Source of the DNA: a virus
Virus record (IMG/VR): IMGVR_UViG_3300046499_000358
Location: 1 to 60,122 of that record
Reading direction: 5' to 3' (one strand)
Length of the DNA stretch: 60,122 bases
The translations under genes were made by a program, and so were the position numbers. Of the stretch, positions 1-8,023 are shown in pieces. The notes beneath the pieces were generated by a model that saw only the letters and a list, made by a program, of their open reading frames with translations, was not told where the DNA came from and made no database searches. Position 1 is the stretch's first letter. The number at the start of each line of letters is the position of its first letter.

Positions 1-133
1 CCGGGAAGCACTGGAGCAGGCTGCGGAAACGGCGCGTACCGAGCGCATCGCCGCCGCCCTGGCCCCGCAAACCGCCACCCTGATCGACTGGGACGCCCCA
101 CCCACCCCATCCCCGCTGCCACTGCCAGAGCAT
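1..133. repeat. Terminal redundancy, left copy
   Basis: Bases 1-99 are identical to 59990-60088. Bases 100-133 still align without gaps to 60089-60122 but with ten substitutions, all in the right-hand copy, which there turns into a long C run. The split YqaJ gene continues in frame across this repeat. The simplest reading is an assembly overlap of a circular or circularly permuted genome, with a poor-quality tail on the right copy. Confidence 0.95.
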
Positions 134-316
134 GTCAGCGTACTGGACGAGCAAATCGACGCCAACCTGCTGCCAGCCGATGCCGACACCGCCCAGCGGT
201 TCAAGGATGCAGCAATGGAACTGTATGCCAGCCGGGGCGAGCAAGGCGTGCGCAACCTGCTGGACGAGGTGCTGGACGGGCTGGACAAGCAACGCGCGCG
301 GGACTTGGCCGCATGA
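2..316 (+). CDS. YqaJ-like viral exonuclease, C-terminal part (split by contig ends)
   Basis: This is the 3' part of the gene that begins at 58728. The frame is read through the terminal repeat, giving a joined protein of about 525 residues. This part is the end of the long C-terminal extension: Pro/Ala-rich linker, then an acidic helical end. It holds no catalytic residues, which lie in the other fragment. The TGA overlaps the ATG of the next gene (ATGA). Recombination context: Rad52-like protein upstream, NinB downstream. Confidence 0.9.
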   Translation, partial: REALEQAAETARTERIAAALAPQTATLIDWDAPPTPSPLPLPEHVSVLDEQIDANLLPADADTAQRFKDAAMELYASRGEQGVRNLLDEVLDGLDKQRARDLAA

Positions 317-462
317 GCGCCCCGACCTGCTGCACCCACGAATGCAATCAGGGACGGGGCTGCGCTTGCCGCCAGCCGCGCGAAATGGCCAAGTGGGAAC
401 AGGTCATCATCGGCGTCTTGATCGCGGTTTGGGTCGTGGTGATGGTGGTATCGCTGGCATGA
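313..462 (+). CDS. Small single-span membrane protein
   Basis: A 49-residue protein starting at the ATGA overlap with the exonuclease gene. The N-terminus is cysteine-rich (six Cys in the first 20 residues, including CCTHEC and GCAC), followed by one hydrophobic segment at about residues 27-48 of Val, Ile and Leu. It ends in a second ATGA overlap with ninB, so it is translationally coupled on both sides. Function unknown; it looks like a membrane-anchored metal- or disulfide-bearing knuckle. Confidence 0.6.
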   Translation: MSAPTCCTHECNQGRGCACRQPREMAKWEQVIIGVLIAVWVVVMVVSLA

Positions 463-755
463 CCGAGCGCGCCAGAACGTTGCCTCAGTCCGCGAAGTTC
501 CACGCCTTGTGCGGCGAAGTGGCGCGGCAGGCGACGTTCGGCGGGCGCAAGCTCAGCGGGCAACAGTGGAAGGTGCTGTTTTGCTCCGCGCTCGCGATCA
601 TCGACGGCGACGACCCCGACTTGGTGCAAGGCTTGGCGGGGGAATTCGTCGCCTTGCGCGAGTCCACCGCGCGCATGTCAGCCGCCCGCATGAACAACCT
701 GATCGAGTACGCAAGCTGTTGGGCCGCAGAGAACGGCATCAAGTTGACCAAGTAG
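459..755 (+). CDS. ninB: NinB-like recombination protein
   Basis: A 98-residue protein resembling lambda NinB (Orf), a mediator that helps RecA or annealing proteins load onto SSB-coated single strands. Recognised from the family pattern of a LSGQQWK-type segment (residues 33-39) and the C-terminal ESTARMSAARMNNLIEYA region followed by an E-x-G-I-K-L ending. It is shorter than lambda NinB (146 residues) and lacks the N-terminal part. The ATG at the ATGA overlap is preferred over upstream in-frame codons because those lie inside the exonuclease gene. It fits the Rad52-like/YqaJ recombination block. Confidence 0.78.
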   Translation: MTERARTLPQSAKFHALCGEVARQATFGGRKLSGQQWKVLFCSALAIIDGDDPDLVQGLAGEFVALRESTARMSAARMNNLIEYASCWAAENGIKLTK

Positions 756-787
756 CACAACAACTACAAAACCAAGAGGGGAACACC

Positions 788-970
788 GTGATAAAGACGT
801 TGAACGACATTCTTTTCCCGCCCGCCGAGAAAATTCGCGCTCGCGCCCTGAGCGAAGCGCGCCGCATGCTGGAGCACTACCTGCTTGCGCACGAGGAAAG
901 CGAGGCCATGATCGGCATGTACGAAAAGCGCATCGCCCGCCTCGAAGCCCAGCACAAGCGGGAGGCATGA
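788..970 (+). CDS. Small helical hypothetical protein
   Basis: A 60-residue, charged, largely alpha-helical protein starting at GTG behind a GAGGGG ribosome site. The leader contains CACAACAACTACAAAACC, one of the CAACAA-type leaders common in this genome. Probable short coiled coil at residues 15-58. No family recognised. Stop overlaps the next start (ATGATG). Confidence 0.6.
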   Translation: MIKTLNDILFPPAEKIRARALSEARRMLEHYLLAHEESEAMIGMYEKRIARLEAQHKREA

Positions 971-1152
971 TGCACGCCTGCTACATTACCCACCGCACCG
1001 CCGCCCCGGCCTTGGTGCGCCTGTCGCGCCGCCTTGCCGCCTGCCAAACCGTGCGCGATTGCGGATTCCTGGCGCTGTTCGCCGCTGGCTTCGTGGCCGT
1101 GCTGCGGCTGCTGTGGGTCATCAAAACCGCCGCGCTGCTGCTGGCGTCGTAG
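967..1152 (+). CDS. Small membrane protein
   Basis: A 61-residue basic protein with one hydrophobic segment at about residues 33-60 (Phe/Leu/Ala/Val-rich). It overlaps the preceding stop. Arg-rich segment before the membrane span suggests a cytoplasmic N-terminus. No family recognised. Confidence 0.5.
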   Translation: MMHACYITHRTAAPALVRLSRRLAACQTVRDCGFLALFAAGFVAVLRLLWVIKTAALLLAS

Positions 1153-1153
1153 T

Positions 1154-1171
1154 TGCACAACACAGCACAGC
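1154..1171 (+). repeat. Dispersed motif TGCACAACACA, copy 1
   Basis: TGCACAACACAGCA followed by CAGC lies in the 93-base gap before the gene at 1246. The 11-mer TGCACAACACA also occurs at 57275 (+), and on the minus strand at 53795-53805 and 54099-54109, always in the direction of transcription. Confidence 0.55.
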
Positions 1172-1245
1172 ATCACACAAAACGCCTGTTGCGTTATGCG
1201 GCATGTTGGCGTACGCTTGTCGGTATCAAACCACGGAGAACCAAC

Positions 1246-1416
1246 ATGCCTGCAAAAGAATCAGCCGAAGTTCGGGCGGCGCTCAAGCTGCTCGACAACG
1301 GCAAAGCCAAGACCATCAGCGAAGCGGCGCGCATGGCAGGCGTGAATCGCTCCACCATCCAGCGGGCAAAGCAGCGGCGCGCACAGAAGTCCAACAACAA
1401 CCAGACGGGGGAATGA
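1246..1416 (+). CDS. Small helix-turn-helix protein
   Basis: A 56-residue basic protein. Residues 24-45 read as a helix-turn-helix of the psq/Hin type: TISEAARMAGVNRSTIQRAK, with the typical E-A-A-x-x-x-G-V-x-x-S-T pattern. Start chosen at the ATG after CGGAGAA; an earlier in-frame ATG at 1153 would add 31 residues without a ribosome site. Likely a small DNA-binding regulator or recombination accessory protein. Its stop lies in the leader of the next gene. Confidence 0.6.
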   Translation: MPAKESAEVRAALKLLDNGKAKTISEAARMAGVNRSTIQRAKQRRAQKSNNNQTGE

Positions 1417-1417
1417 A

Positions 1418-1855
1418 ATGGAATCGACTACAACACTCGGCTATGCGGAAGGCGAAGTCTGCAACCGCAAAGGCTGCACGGGGCATATCGACACGCACCC
1501 ATCAGAGAACTGCTCGTGCCATATTGCACCGCCGTGCGGATCTTGCACCGCGCCGCGTAACTTCTGCGATGAGTGCGATTGGGAAGAGGTCAATGAGCCA
1601 GAAGAGCCAGCGCAACCGTTCACGTACCCACCAGAATTGGCCGCGATGTGGCGTCCGCGCACGCCGGCCGATCTGGACCCGACCAAGATCAGTTGGATAA
1701 ACAGCCCGCATTCGAGTTGCAGCATGATTAAGGAGGGCGTCTATCCTGAAACCATGACGAGAGCCGAAGTGGAAGCTGCCGTGCAAGGAACGTTCGGCGG
1801 GCGCTTCGAATACTTCGGCGGCGGGAAATTCAAGTACATCGCCTACACCGACTGA
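1418..1855 (+). CDS. Cysteine-rich, probably zinc-binding protein
   Basis: A 145-residue acidic protein. The N-terminal 55 residues hold eight cysteines (including CNRKGC, CSC, CGSC and CDEC) and two histidines, suggesting one or two zinc knuckles. The C-terminal part is aromatic- and Gly-rich (GGRFEYFGGGKFKYI). The ribosome site is in a GACGGGGGAATGAAATGG leader that recurs almost exactly before the gene at 1887. No family recognised. Confidence 0.6.
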   Translation: MESTTTLGYAEGEVCNRKGCTGHIDTHPSENCSCHIAPPCGSCTAPRNFCDECDWEEVNEPEEPAQPFTYPPELAAMWRPRTPADLDPTKISWINSPHSSCSMIKEGVYPETMTRAEVEAAVQGTFGGRFEYFGGGKFKYIAYTD

Positions 1856-1886
1856 GTTACCACAACAACGAAACGGGGGGAATGAA

Positions 1887-2252
1887 ATGGATATCGCAGC
1901 ACTGAAACAAGCGGCAGAAGCGGCAAAGGGCTGGGATTGGGAAACCGTTCGGGATGACCGATTCGGCCATGAAAACGAGGACGGCGTGTTTTACGAAATC
2001 GCTACTGTGGATGCTGACCAGTACGCAATGGATGCTGATTCCAATTTTAATGAAACTGTCCTCTCGTATCTGGTTAAGGTGCCGCCCGCAAAAGTGCTGG
2101 AACTGATCGCCTCGCACGAACGGCTGGTGGAAGCGTTAAGCGACCTGGCCGAGGTGGCCGCGCCGAACATCTACCCGCAGCCGGACAAGCCAAGGGCAGC
2201 ATGGACCAAGCTCCAAGCCGCCCGTGCTGCCCTTGCCGCTGCTGGTCAATAA
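1887..2252 (+). CDS. Hypothetical early protein (Ea-like)
   Basis: A 121-residue acidic protein. Residues 1-20 (DIAALKQAAEAAKGWDW) and the later L-E-L-I-A-S-H-E-R-L-V-E-A-L segment resemble the modular early phage proteins that start with ALKQAAEAA and carry an HERLVEAL helix. No enzymatic motif. The leader duplicates the one at 1403-1421. Confidence 0.55.
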   Translation: MDIAALKQAAEAAKGWDWETVRDDRFGHENEDGVFYEIATVDADQYAMDADSNFNETVLSYLVKVPPAKVLELIASHERLVEALSDLAEVAAPNIYPQPDKPRAAWTKLQAARAALAAAGQ

Positions 2253-2279
2253 CAACCACAACAAACGGAGAACCCCAAA

Positions 2280-4193
2280 ATGAGCGACAAAGACCTGGAA
2301 CACGTAGCGCCGCCCATGCGCGGCACCGGGAGCCAACATGATGCTGGCGCATCGGAGGCATGGGAGCCTGTGACGCGAGCCGGTCAAGTCAAGGTGGGCG
2401 ACAATCTGAGGTTCAAGGTTGGCGACAGCGATTGCAACACGCGCGCCAAGCTGATCCTGCACGCCGGAACGGATAAAGAAGAAGTCATCTACGACAAGGG
2501 CCGGAACTTCTACTTCATCACGTCGATGGTCGTCAGCGGCAAGAGCAACCACAAAGGCGTGCAAGTGTTAGCCAGCGGGTCCCGCGAAGGGCGGGAGGCA
2601 CAAGACAACCGCGCCACGCTCGCCACTCCTGCGGCTGATGTGGGCGGGCTGACGCCTGAGCGCGTGATGGCGCTGTACGACGAGGCCATCGGCAAAGGCG
2701 GCAGCGCCGACAATATCATCCTGAACACGGCCCGCGCCATTGAGCGCGAAGTGCTCGCTACCCGCCCATCGGTCGATCTGAGCGGGCTGACGGAAATCGC
2801 GGGCGTGAATATCGAGCGCCTGATGCGCAACCTCGAAGAAACCAGCTACAACGAAGGCTCCGAGGCGCTCGCCTGCCGCCTCTCGGACTGCCGCGAAGTC
2901 ATCAAGGCTATGCTCGCCACCAAGGCAGAAGAAGCAGTGCAGCCAGCCCGCAGTCCCGATTGGCTTGCCTACCATTCCGCCCTGAGCGCGAGTGCCGGAC
3001 TGCTGGACAACATGGCGGATGGTGACCCGATCACCGACCTGCCGAAGTTCCTGGCGGCGAAACTGGTCAATCAAAGCTGGATCATTGCCGACCCGCACGG
3101 CGTCATTGCCCGGCTGCGCACGGCCACGCAAAGCCTGCTGGATGAGGCGGGCAAGCATATCGGCTGGAAGGACGACAACGCGCTCTCCAAAGCTGCCGAG
3201 GAAGCGGATCAGGCATTGGCGGCGTGCGTCGGGATCGAGGACAGCATCCTGCCAGCCGATGAGCAGTCGAGCATGGCCGGTGCCGCAAAGGGCGGCGCTA
3301 CATGCAACGAAGCACTGCGCCTGTTCCTTGGTGCCGCTTACCCGGTGGCGCCGGAAATTAATCCGCGTGGCTATAACTGGTCCGAGGCGCATCTTGACCA
3401 AGCGCGCGCCGCAGCACTCGCCGCCCCAGTAGCGCAGGAAGACGACCCGATAGGCGAATTCCAAGCCGAGGCGCGGCAAGCGAAGCTGGAAGAGGCGGTG
3501 CGCGGGTGGACGGCGGGAGCGCAGGAAGGCGTGCAGAGCAGCACCGATGCCAGCGCACAGGCCGCGCTGTTTCCCGAGCGTGATCCGTCGAAGCCAGCCG
3601 ATCAGCAGGGGCTGTTCCGTAAGTTCGATGTCCGGCGCGTCGATGGCAGCGACCACCCCGGCTGCAAGCACTACGGTTGCTGCTATTACGTCCTTGACCT
3701 GACCCACGACCAGCACGCCCCGGCTGCAATGCGCGCCTACGCGGCAGCGTGCCAGTCCACTCACCCGCAACTTGCCGCCGACATCGTGGCTGAGTTCGGC
3801 ACCCAGCCCACCCCATCCGATAGCGGGAGCGTGGATACGGCGGAGCCGTTGTACCTTGACGGCGAATTGCACTCCCTGATTTCCGACCATCGATCGGCGC
3901 ATGGCCGGGAGAATGTGAAGGCTACGCGGAAGGCGCTTTTGGCCCACATCGAATCGATCCCTGCTCGGGTAGCTGGCGTGCGCAAGGATGCGGAGCGGTA
4001 TCAGTGGTTGCGAATGCAGGAGTGGTTCGATGGGCCGATGTGCGTTCTACGCGAGCCAAAGCGCGTACTGACATCCGGTATCGGGCTCGGTGCAGATTGC
4101 CCATCGCGTGACCGGCTCGACGCCGCCATCGACGCTGCAATGGCCGCCCACTCTCCCGCAACCAGCAGCAAGGAATCAGGAGGTGCAGCGTGA
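2280..4193 (+). CDS. Large modular early protein with repeated RAIE module
   Basis: A 637-residue protein with no recognised enzyme domain. Modules visible: an HVAPPMRGTGSQHDA segment at residues 7-21 shared with the protein at 5695; an LTPERV...TARAIEREVLA module near residues 123-158, of which two relatives occur in the same other protein; and a C-terminal RKDAERYQWLRM ... LDAAIDAAMAA segment (about residues 563-627) that recurs in many beta- and gammaproteobacterial phage early proteins. SD GGAGA lies 11 bases before the ATG. The gene ends GTGA, overlapping the next start. It looks like a mosaic built from shuffled small helical units. Confidence 0.6.
   Translation: MSDKDLEHVAPPMRGTGSQHDAGASEAWEPVTRAGQVKVGDNLRFKVGDSDCNTRAKLILHAGTDKEEVIYDKGRNFYFITSMVVSGKSNHKGVQVLASGSREGREAQDNRATLATPAADVGGLTPERVMALYDEAIGKGGSADNIILNTARAIEREVLATRPSVDLSGLTEIAGVNIERLMRNLEETSYNEGSEALACRLSDCREVIKAMLATKAEEAVQPARSPDWLAYHSALSASAGLLDNMADGDPITDLPKFLAAKLVNQSWIIADPHGVIARLRTATQSLLDEAGKHIGWKDDNALSKAAEEADQALAACVGIEDSILPADEQSSMAGAAKGGATCNEALRLFLGAAYPVAPEINPRGYNWSEAHLDQARAAALAAPVAQEDDPIGEFQAEARQAKLEEAVRGWTAGAQEGVQSSTDASAQAALFPERDPSKPADQQGLFRKFDVRRVDGSDHPGCKHYGCCYYVLDLTHDQHAPAAMRAYAAACQSTHPQLAADIVAEFGTQPTPSDSGSVDTAEPLYLDGELHSLISDHRSAHGRENVKATRKALLAHIESIPARVAGVRKDAERYQWLRMQEWFDGPMCVLREPKRVLTSGIGLGADCPSRDRLDAAIDAAMAAHSPATSSKESGGAA
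2301..2355 (+). repeat. 55-base repeat, copy A
   Basis: Aligns without gaps with 6211-6265; the central 22 bases GCCGCCCATGCGCGGCACCGGG are identical in both. It encodes the PPMRGTG-x-QHDA segment in two otherwise different early proteins. Confidence 0.8.
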
Positions 4194-4555
4194 GGACGAT
4201 CCCCATACTTCCTGAGCAATGGGCCGCGCTGAATCAGGTTGTTGCTGGCTCCAAGTACCGGCCTAGCAACGGTGCGGAAGGGGAAATCTTCATGTCGGCG
4301 TGGTGCTGCGAATGCGCCCGTGATCTAGCAATGAGCGAAGGAATGCCGCTCGAAGAGTGCGACGACAACCAGAAATGCGAAATCCTGGGCCGTAGCTTTC
4401 TCAAGCTGGACGACCCGGACTACCCGACCGAATGGCAGTACGGGCCTGACGGCCAGCCGCGCTGCACGGCGTTCGTGGAGAAGGGCCAGCCGATCCCGCC
4501 GTCAAGGGATGAGCGCACGATGGACCTGTTCGCCGCCACCCAACCCAAGGAATAA
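4190..4555 (+). CDS. Hypothetical early protein, cysteine-containing
   Basis: A 121-residue protein starting at GTG in a GTGA overlap, with a strong AGGAGG at 4178-4183. Conserved-looking features are a WCCEC knuckle near residue 36 and an FLKLDDPDYPTEWQYGPDGQ stretch with an acidic, aromatic character. No family recognised. Part of the rightward early operon. Confidence 0.55.
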   Translation: MRTIPILPEQWAALNQVVAGSKYRPSNGAEGEIFMSAWCCECARDLAMSEGMPLEECDDNQKCEILGRSFLKLDDPDYPTEWQYGPDGQPRCTAFVEKGQPIPPSRDERTMDLFAATQPKE

Positions 4556-4558
4556 GCC

Positions 4559-4927
4559 ATGACCATTAATTACATCGAATACCTGTACCCCGGCAGCTTC
4601 TTTGCCGAGTCGTCCGAAGTGCCAGTAGCCGAGCGCGTGTTGCCGCTGCCTGTGCAGCCGCGTGTCGCTGGCTACCGCTTCTTCTCGCGCACGGAAGTGC
4701 AAACGACTGACGGTGAAAAGCTCGTCGGCCCGAAGCACGACTTCTCGCCGTGGGTGTACTTCGGCCATGAGTACAGCGCCAAGGAAATCGGTGTGGTGCA
4801 TGGCACCGCCAGCATCCTGTACCAGAACATCGCAGGCAACGGCTACGAGCGCGCCGTTAAGACGATCTTCGGCAACTGGTATCCGCTGAGCCCAGGCGAA
4901 ATCGTTGTCACCCCTTCGGGAGCCTGA
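4559..4927 (+). CDS. Hypothetical early protein
   Basis: A 122-residue mixed alpha/beta protein with many aromatic residues and no low-complexity segment. The start follows AAGGAATAAGCC. No domain recognised and no cysteines. Confidence 0.5.
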   Translation: MTINYIEYLYPGSFFAESSEVPVAERVLPLPVQPRVAGYRFFSRTEVQTTDGEKLVGPKHDFSPWVYFGHEYSAKEIGVVHGTASILYQNIAGNGYERAVKTIFGNWYPLSPGEIVVTPSGA

Positions 4928-4930
4928 CCC

Positions 4931-5458
4931 ATGACTACAACACCTGAACAAGAAGCTATCCGCGCGCGCGTGCTTGCACTTTTCAAGCCGCCGTTCAAAT
5001 TTCATCGAGGATATATCTTCGACTCCGAGCAAAATATGGTGGCCGACCAGCACGAAGACGAAGACCTGCGCGTGCGAGGTTGGGGCCGCATCCAGAAGAT
5101 GCCGAATGCCGAAGCTCTTCAGGACGCTGCTGGCGCGCTGATTGCCGAGGCGCTGACTGAGTACTGGAACCGCCGCGCCACCATTCAGCCAGTAGCAGCA
5201 CCCGAGCCGGTGGCGTTGCCGTTGGTCTATCCATACGACCGCACCGCAGCACCCGCACAGGCCGCGCCGGACCGGCAGCAGATCGAATGGAGCCACGCTC
5301 TCCAATCGAGGCTGATTGCGGTCGGGAAAGAACAGGGCCATGACGTACAGAACATCATGGCCGAGGCTGCATGTCTGCTGGCTGCGCTTACCGGGCGCAC
5401 CACCGCAGCTTGCGCTGCTACCCCGGCAGATAGCCAGAAAGGGGGCGGCAATGCGTGA
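4931..5458 (+). CDS. Ea-like early phage protein
   Basis: A 175-residue protein. Residues 10-55 carry the GYIFDSEQNMVAD ... RVRGWGRIQ pattern seen in many temperate-phage early proteins, where the RGWGRIQ segment is conserved while the rest varies. The C-terminal half is Ala/Pro-rich. Function unknown; the family is usually found in early operons next to other modular proteins, as here. Confidence 0.6.
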   Translation: MTTTPEQEAIRARVLALFKPPFKFHRGYIFDSEQNMVADQHEDEDLRVRGWGRIQKMPNAEALQDAAGALIAEALTEYWNRRATIQPVAAPEPVALPLVYPYDRTAAPAQAAPDRQQIEWSHALQSRLIAVGKEQGHDVQNIMAEAACLLAALTGRTTAACAATPADSQKGGGNA

Positions 5459-5687
5459 TATTAAATGGTACGCCGACGCCTCGGCGCGGCAGATGCATGC
5501 TTTGCTGCAAACGGAACTGGCTGGGATTATTGCGCGAATTTGCCCGGGCCACGAACTGAGTCACTTGGGCATTAACCGCAATGAACATACCGAGGTCATT
5601 CTAAAACTGCACCTCAATCCTATCGGTAGTGTTCGCGTGGTGCCAGAACACAACCAAGATACTGCTGCGATTCTTTTGCCAAAGTGA
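5451..5687 (+). CDS. Hypothetical small protein
   Basis: A 78-residue protein starting eight bases inside the previous gene, behind AAAGGGGGCGG. An earlier in-frame ATG at 5316 is not used because it lies deep in the upstream gene. Mixed alpha/beta, no family recognised. Confidence 0.5.
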   Translation: MRDIKWYADASARQMHALLQTELAGIIARICPGHELSHLGINRNEHTEVILKLHLNPIGSVRVVPEHNQDTAAILLPK

Positions 5688-5694
5688 GGCAACC

Positions 5695-6738
5695 ATGACC
5701 ACCCCTACCACCCAAACCCCGGCGTGCGCCCGATGCAATGGCGAAGGCGTCATCCATACCGGCATTGATGAGGCGCCCACGACTGTCTGCACCAAATGCG
5801 ACGGCACCGGAACCACCCAAACCCCGGACAGCAGCGCAACGACCGGCGAAGCTCCGTACCCCTACGACGCACTGTTCCGTGCCATCGGTGACGCGGTTTC
5901 CATCGGGCCGACACAAGCAAAATCAATCTCCGTCAAGCAGTTTGTAGAAACGCTTGCCGCCAAGGGCTATGTTGTCGTCGCAGCACCACAAGCAGCCATC
6001 CCATCGCTGGGAGGGCTGGACGAGCGGACGCTTGAGGCGGCGCTGGATGCGGAATACCCGTTGCCGAACAGTCCGCACGCATCGGTCAACGACCGAGCCC
6101 ATAACAATCGTTCCGCGTTTGAACGTGGCTGGCTGCGAGCATCCCGCGCCGCTCTCACCCAGCAAGCCGCGCCCGTAGCACCGGCCAGCGAGCAGCAGAC
6201 CAATCAGGCGCACGTATTGCCGCCCATGCGCGGCACCGGGGGCCAACACGATGCGAGCACATCGGTACTGACGCCCGAGCAGGCTATGCAGATAGCGGCA
6301 GAGCAGGACTACGGCGACGAGGACCCGAAGTGCATCATGCGCCTTGTCCGCGCCATCGAAGACGAGGTGCTTGCACAGTTGCGGCTGGCGGGTTCCGCGA
6401 AGGGCGGAAATACGAACGCCGAATGGGGAAAGTGCCAACTCTACCGAGGCGACAGCACTGCGGCCACCACGGCAAGCGCGAGCGGGCGCAAGGAAATGGA
6501 CATATGGAATGCTGGCGCGAAGGCTCTTGCTGACCACGCTCCAGCACCCAGCCGTTCGGCTGCACCGCAAACCGTCCTGACGCGCGAGATAGTCCATCGC
6601 ATTGATGACGAGGTTATGCATAAGCCGCGCGACTATTGCTGGAAGTTTGCGCGTGCTATCGAGGATTACGTGCGCGCCGCCCTTGCCCAACAAGGCGCAG
6701 CCCAGGCAACTAAACGAGGAGATGGCGGTGTCGACTAA
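5695..6738 (+). CDS. Modular early protein with DnaJ-type zinc knuckle
   Basis: A 347-residue protein. Residues 11-43 hold two CxxC-x-G-x-G knuckles (CARCNGEG and CTKCDGTG), the arrangement of DnaJ-type zinc fingers. A segment near residues 125-155 (DERTLEAALDAEY ... AFERGWLRAS) resembles phage early-protein modules. Then come the PPMRGTG-x-QHDA repeat and two copies of the LT-x-E ... RAIEDEVLA helical module related to the protein at 2280. The ATG at 5695 is chosen because GTGAGG precedes it; an in-frame ATG at 5629 lies inside the upstream gene. Function unknown. Confidence 0.6.
   Translation: MTTPTTQTPACARCNGEGVIHTGIDEAPTTVCTKCDGTGTTQTPDSSATTGEAPYPYDALFRAIGDAVSIGPTQAKSISVKQFVETLAAKGYVVVAAPQAAIPSLGGLDERTLEAALDAEYPLPNSPHASVNDRAHNNRSAFERGWLRASRAALTQQAAPVAPASEQQTNQAHVLPPMRGTGGQHDASTSVLTPEQAMQIAAEQDYGDEDPKCIMRLVRAIEDEVLAQLRLAGSAKGGNTNAEWGKCQLYRGDSTAATTASASGRKEMDIWNAGAKALADHAPAPSRSAAPQTVLTREIVHRIDDEVMHKPRDYCWKFARAIEDYVRAALAQQGAAQATKRGDGGVD
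6211..6265 (+). repeat. 55-base repeat, copy B
   Basis: Partner of 2301-2355, in the same reading frame relative to the encoded PPMRGTG peptide. The two copies differ at roughly ten positions. Confidence 0.8.
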
Positions 6739-6901
6739 GAGCGCACTGTTCCGCAAGGCGTGCGAGCTGATCGCCTATGACCGGCGCGGCACCAGCAGGA
6801 ATGACGGCTATCACGCACTGCTTGCCTTGCAGTGCAACGCCGCCGCCCGCGCGATGAACATGGGCACTTGCGCATGTGGCTGCAAAGGCTGTGGCCGGTG
6901 A
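6722..6901 (+). CDS. Small cysteine-tailed protein
   Basis: A 59-residue basic protein overlapping the previous gene by 17 bases, with CGAGGAG just before the ATG. It ends in CACGCKGCGR, a possible metal-binding tail. No family recognised. Confidence 0.5.
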   Translation: MAVSTKSALFRKACELIAYDRRGTSRNDGYHALLALQCNAAARAMNMGTCACGCKGCGR

Positions 6902-6927
6902 ATAACTCGAGCGAGAAGGATAGAGCA

Positions 6928-7461
6928 ATGGCCGATGAACTGAAACCGTGCCCGTTTTGCGGTACTGCAGCACACCTGAATGAAGCAAAGACGCACGCGC
7001 GCGGAAGTGGCGATTGCAACTGTACACCTTGGCTGTTCGTTGAGGATTGGAACCGTCGCGCCGCGCCCGCTGCCAAGACAGTCGTCAAAATGGAGAATAC
7101 TGGCGCGGAAAATGGCGACGAGGACGAGCGAGATTACGGTGCGTTGTACGCTATCCGCATACAGGAGCACGATGGCGTGGCGGGCTACTGGATGATCGGC
7201 AAGCCAGGCTCCCCCGGCACATGGATGACCCGCGACGACCTGAGCTGGGTCGGTCCCGAGCGCCACGTTGTCGAGTGGCACAAGCTGGCTGACCCCGAGC
7301 GCAGCGTGCTTTTCTGCATTCCAGATGAGGGCGCAGCCCATCCGGCCTACAGCCCCCAAGACGGCGCACGCTGCGCAGACGAGCACAGCCAGTTGCGCGA
7401 GGGTGTCGAAGCCGACTTGGAGCGGATACGGCGCGAGGCGGGCAGCAAACCGCCCGGCTGA
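6928..7461 (+). CDS. Lar-like zinc-ribbon protein (possible restriction alleviation)
   Basis: A 177-residue protein. The N-terminal 45 residues read LKPCPFCGTAAHL ... CNC ... WNRRA, the hallmark of the Lar-type zinc ribbon (LKPCPFCG then a second Cys pair and a Trp-Asn-Arg-Arg end). Lar proteins of lambdoid prophages relieve type I restriction; many relatives are annotated only by this ribbon. The remaining 130 residues are unrelated to Lar and contain Trp-rich segments (YWMIGKPGSPGTW), so function is an inference. AAGGA ribosome site precedes the ATG. Confidence 0.55.
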   Translation: MADELKPCPFCGTAAHLNEAKTHARGSGDCNCTPWLFVEDWNRRAAPAAKTVVKMENTGAENGDEDERDYGALYAIRIQEHDGVAGYWMIGKPGSPGTWMTRDDLSWVGPERHVVEWHKLADPERSVLFCIPDEGAAHPAYSPQDGARCADEHSQLREGVEADLERIRREAGSKPPG

Positions 7462-7520
7462 CCTGCTGCAAGCCCGCTGGTACGGGTGCACACAACCAGC
7501 AACAGCAGCAAGCAACCCCC

Positions 7521-7560
7521 GAAGCCCCGCCCGGAGCCTTGCTCGTCTGGTCGGGGCTTC
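7521..7560 (+). terminator. Hairpin, possible terminator after the early operon
   Basis: Perfect 9-base arms GAAGCCCCG (7521-7529) and CGGGGCTTC (7552-7560) with a 22-base loop, followed by GCCTATTG rather than a true U tract. It sits between the Lar-like gene and the Tae4/Tai cassette, so it may insulate the cassette. Confidence 0.45.
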
Positions 7561-7669
7561 GCCTATTGCGGCCCAGCCGTTGCTGCTGGCGCGCGGCTTG
7601 ACTGGCACCAATAACTAGAAGGCACATCCATGCCATGCTGGTCCCATCCCGTCACCGATGGAGGACCGC

Positions 7670-8023
7670 ATGCGATACCTTGCCTGTTGGGCCGCGCTGG
7701 CGCTTTGCCTGCCCGCGCACGCCGCGCCCACGTACCAGTTCGACCTGACCGGCGACAAGTTCGCAGAAATGCTCGCCAAGCAGCCGACCAATGCCTTCGA
7801 GTACCGCGAACGGGACCGGGCCTACGCCTACCTTGACGGGGCCAAGGATGCGACCATCGGCAGCACTTGGTGCCCGCCGCAGCCGCGCAAGACGCATGAA
7901 CTGGCGTACGACGCCGCCGACTACATCAGGAGTCTGCGCGCGGAACTGCGGCGCGGCAACGCGGCCAAGCTGCTGCTGGCCTATTTGGCGCACCAGTACC
8001 CATGCAAGGGAGGGCGTCCATGA
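7670..8023 (+). CDS. Rap1a/Tai-type immunity protein (putative Tai4 role)
   Basis: A 117-residue protein with a clear Sec signal peptide (MRYLACWAALALCLPAHA, cleavage after residue 18). The mature part has the Rap1a/Tai pattern: an R-D-R-A-Y-A-Y-L-D-G-A-K-D-A helix, WCPP near residue 68, a helical R/E-rich middle and a second Cys (YPC, residue 112) near the end. Family members are periplasmic inhibitors of T6SS peptidoglycan amidases. It overlaps the Tae4-like gene by ATGA, the toxin-immunity arrangement. The ATG at 7670 follows GGAGGACC; an in-frame ATG at 7658 is possible but would spoil the signal peptide. Confidence 0.72.
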   Translation: MRYLACWAALALCLPAHAAPTYQFDLTGDKFAEMLAKQPTNAFEYRERDRAYAYLDGAKDATIGSTWCPPQPRKTHELAYDAADYIRSLRAELRRGNAAKLLLAYLAHQYPCKGGRP

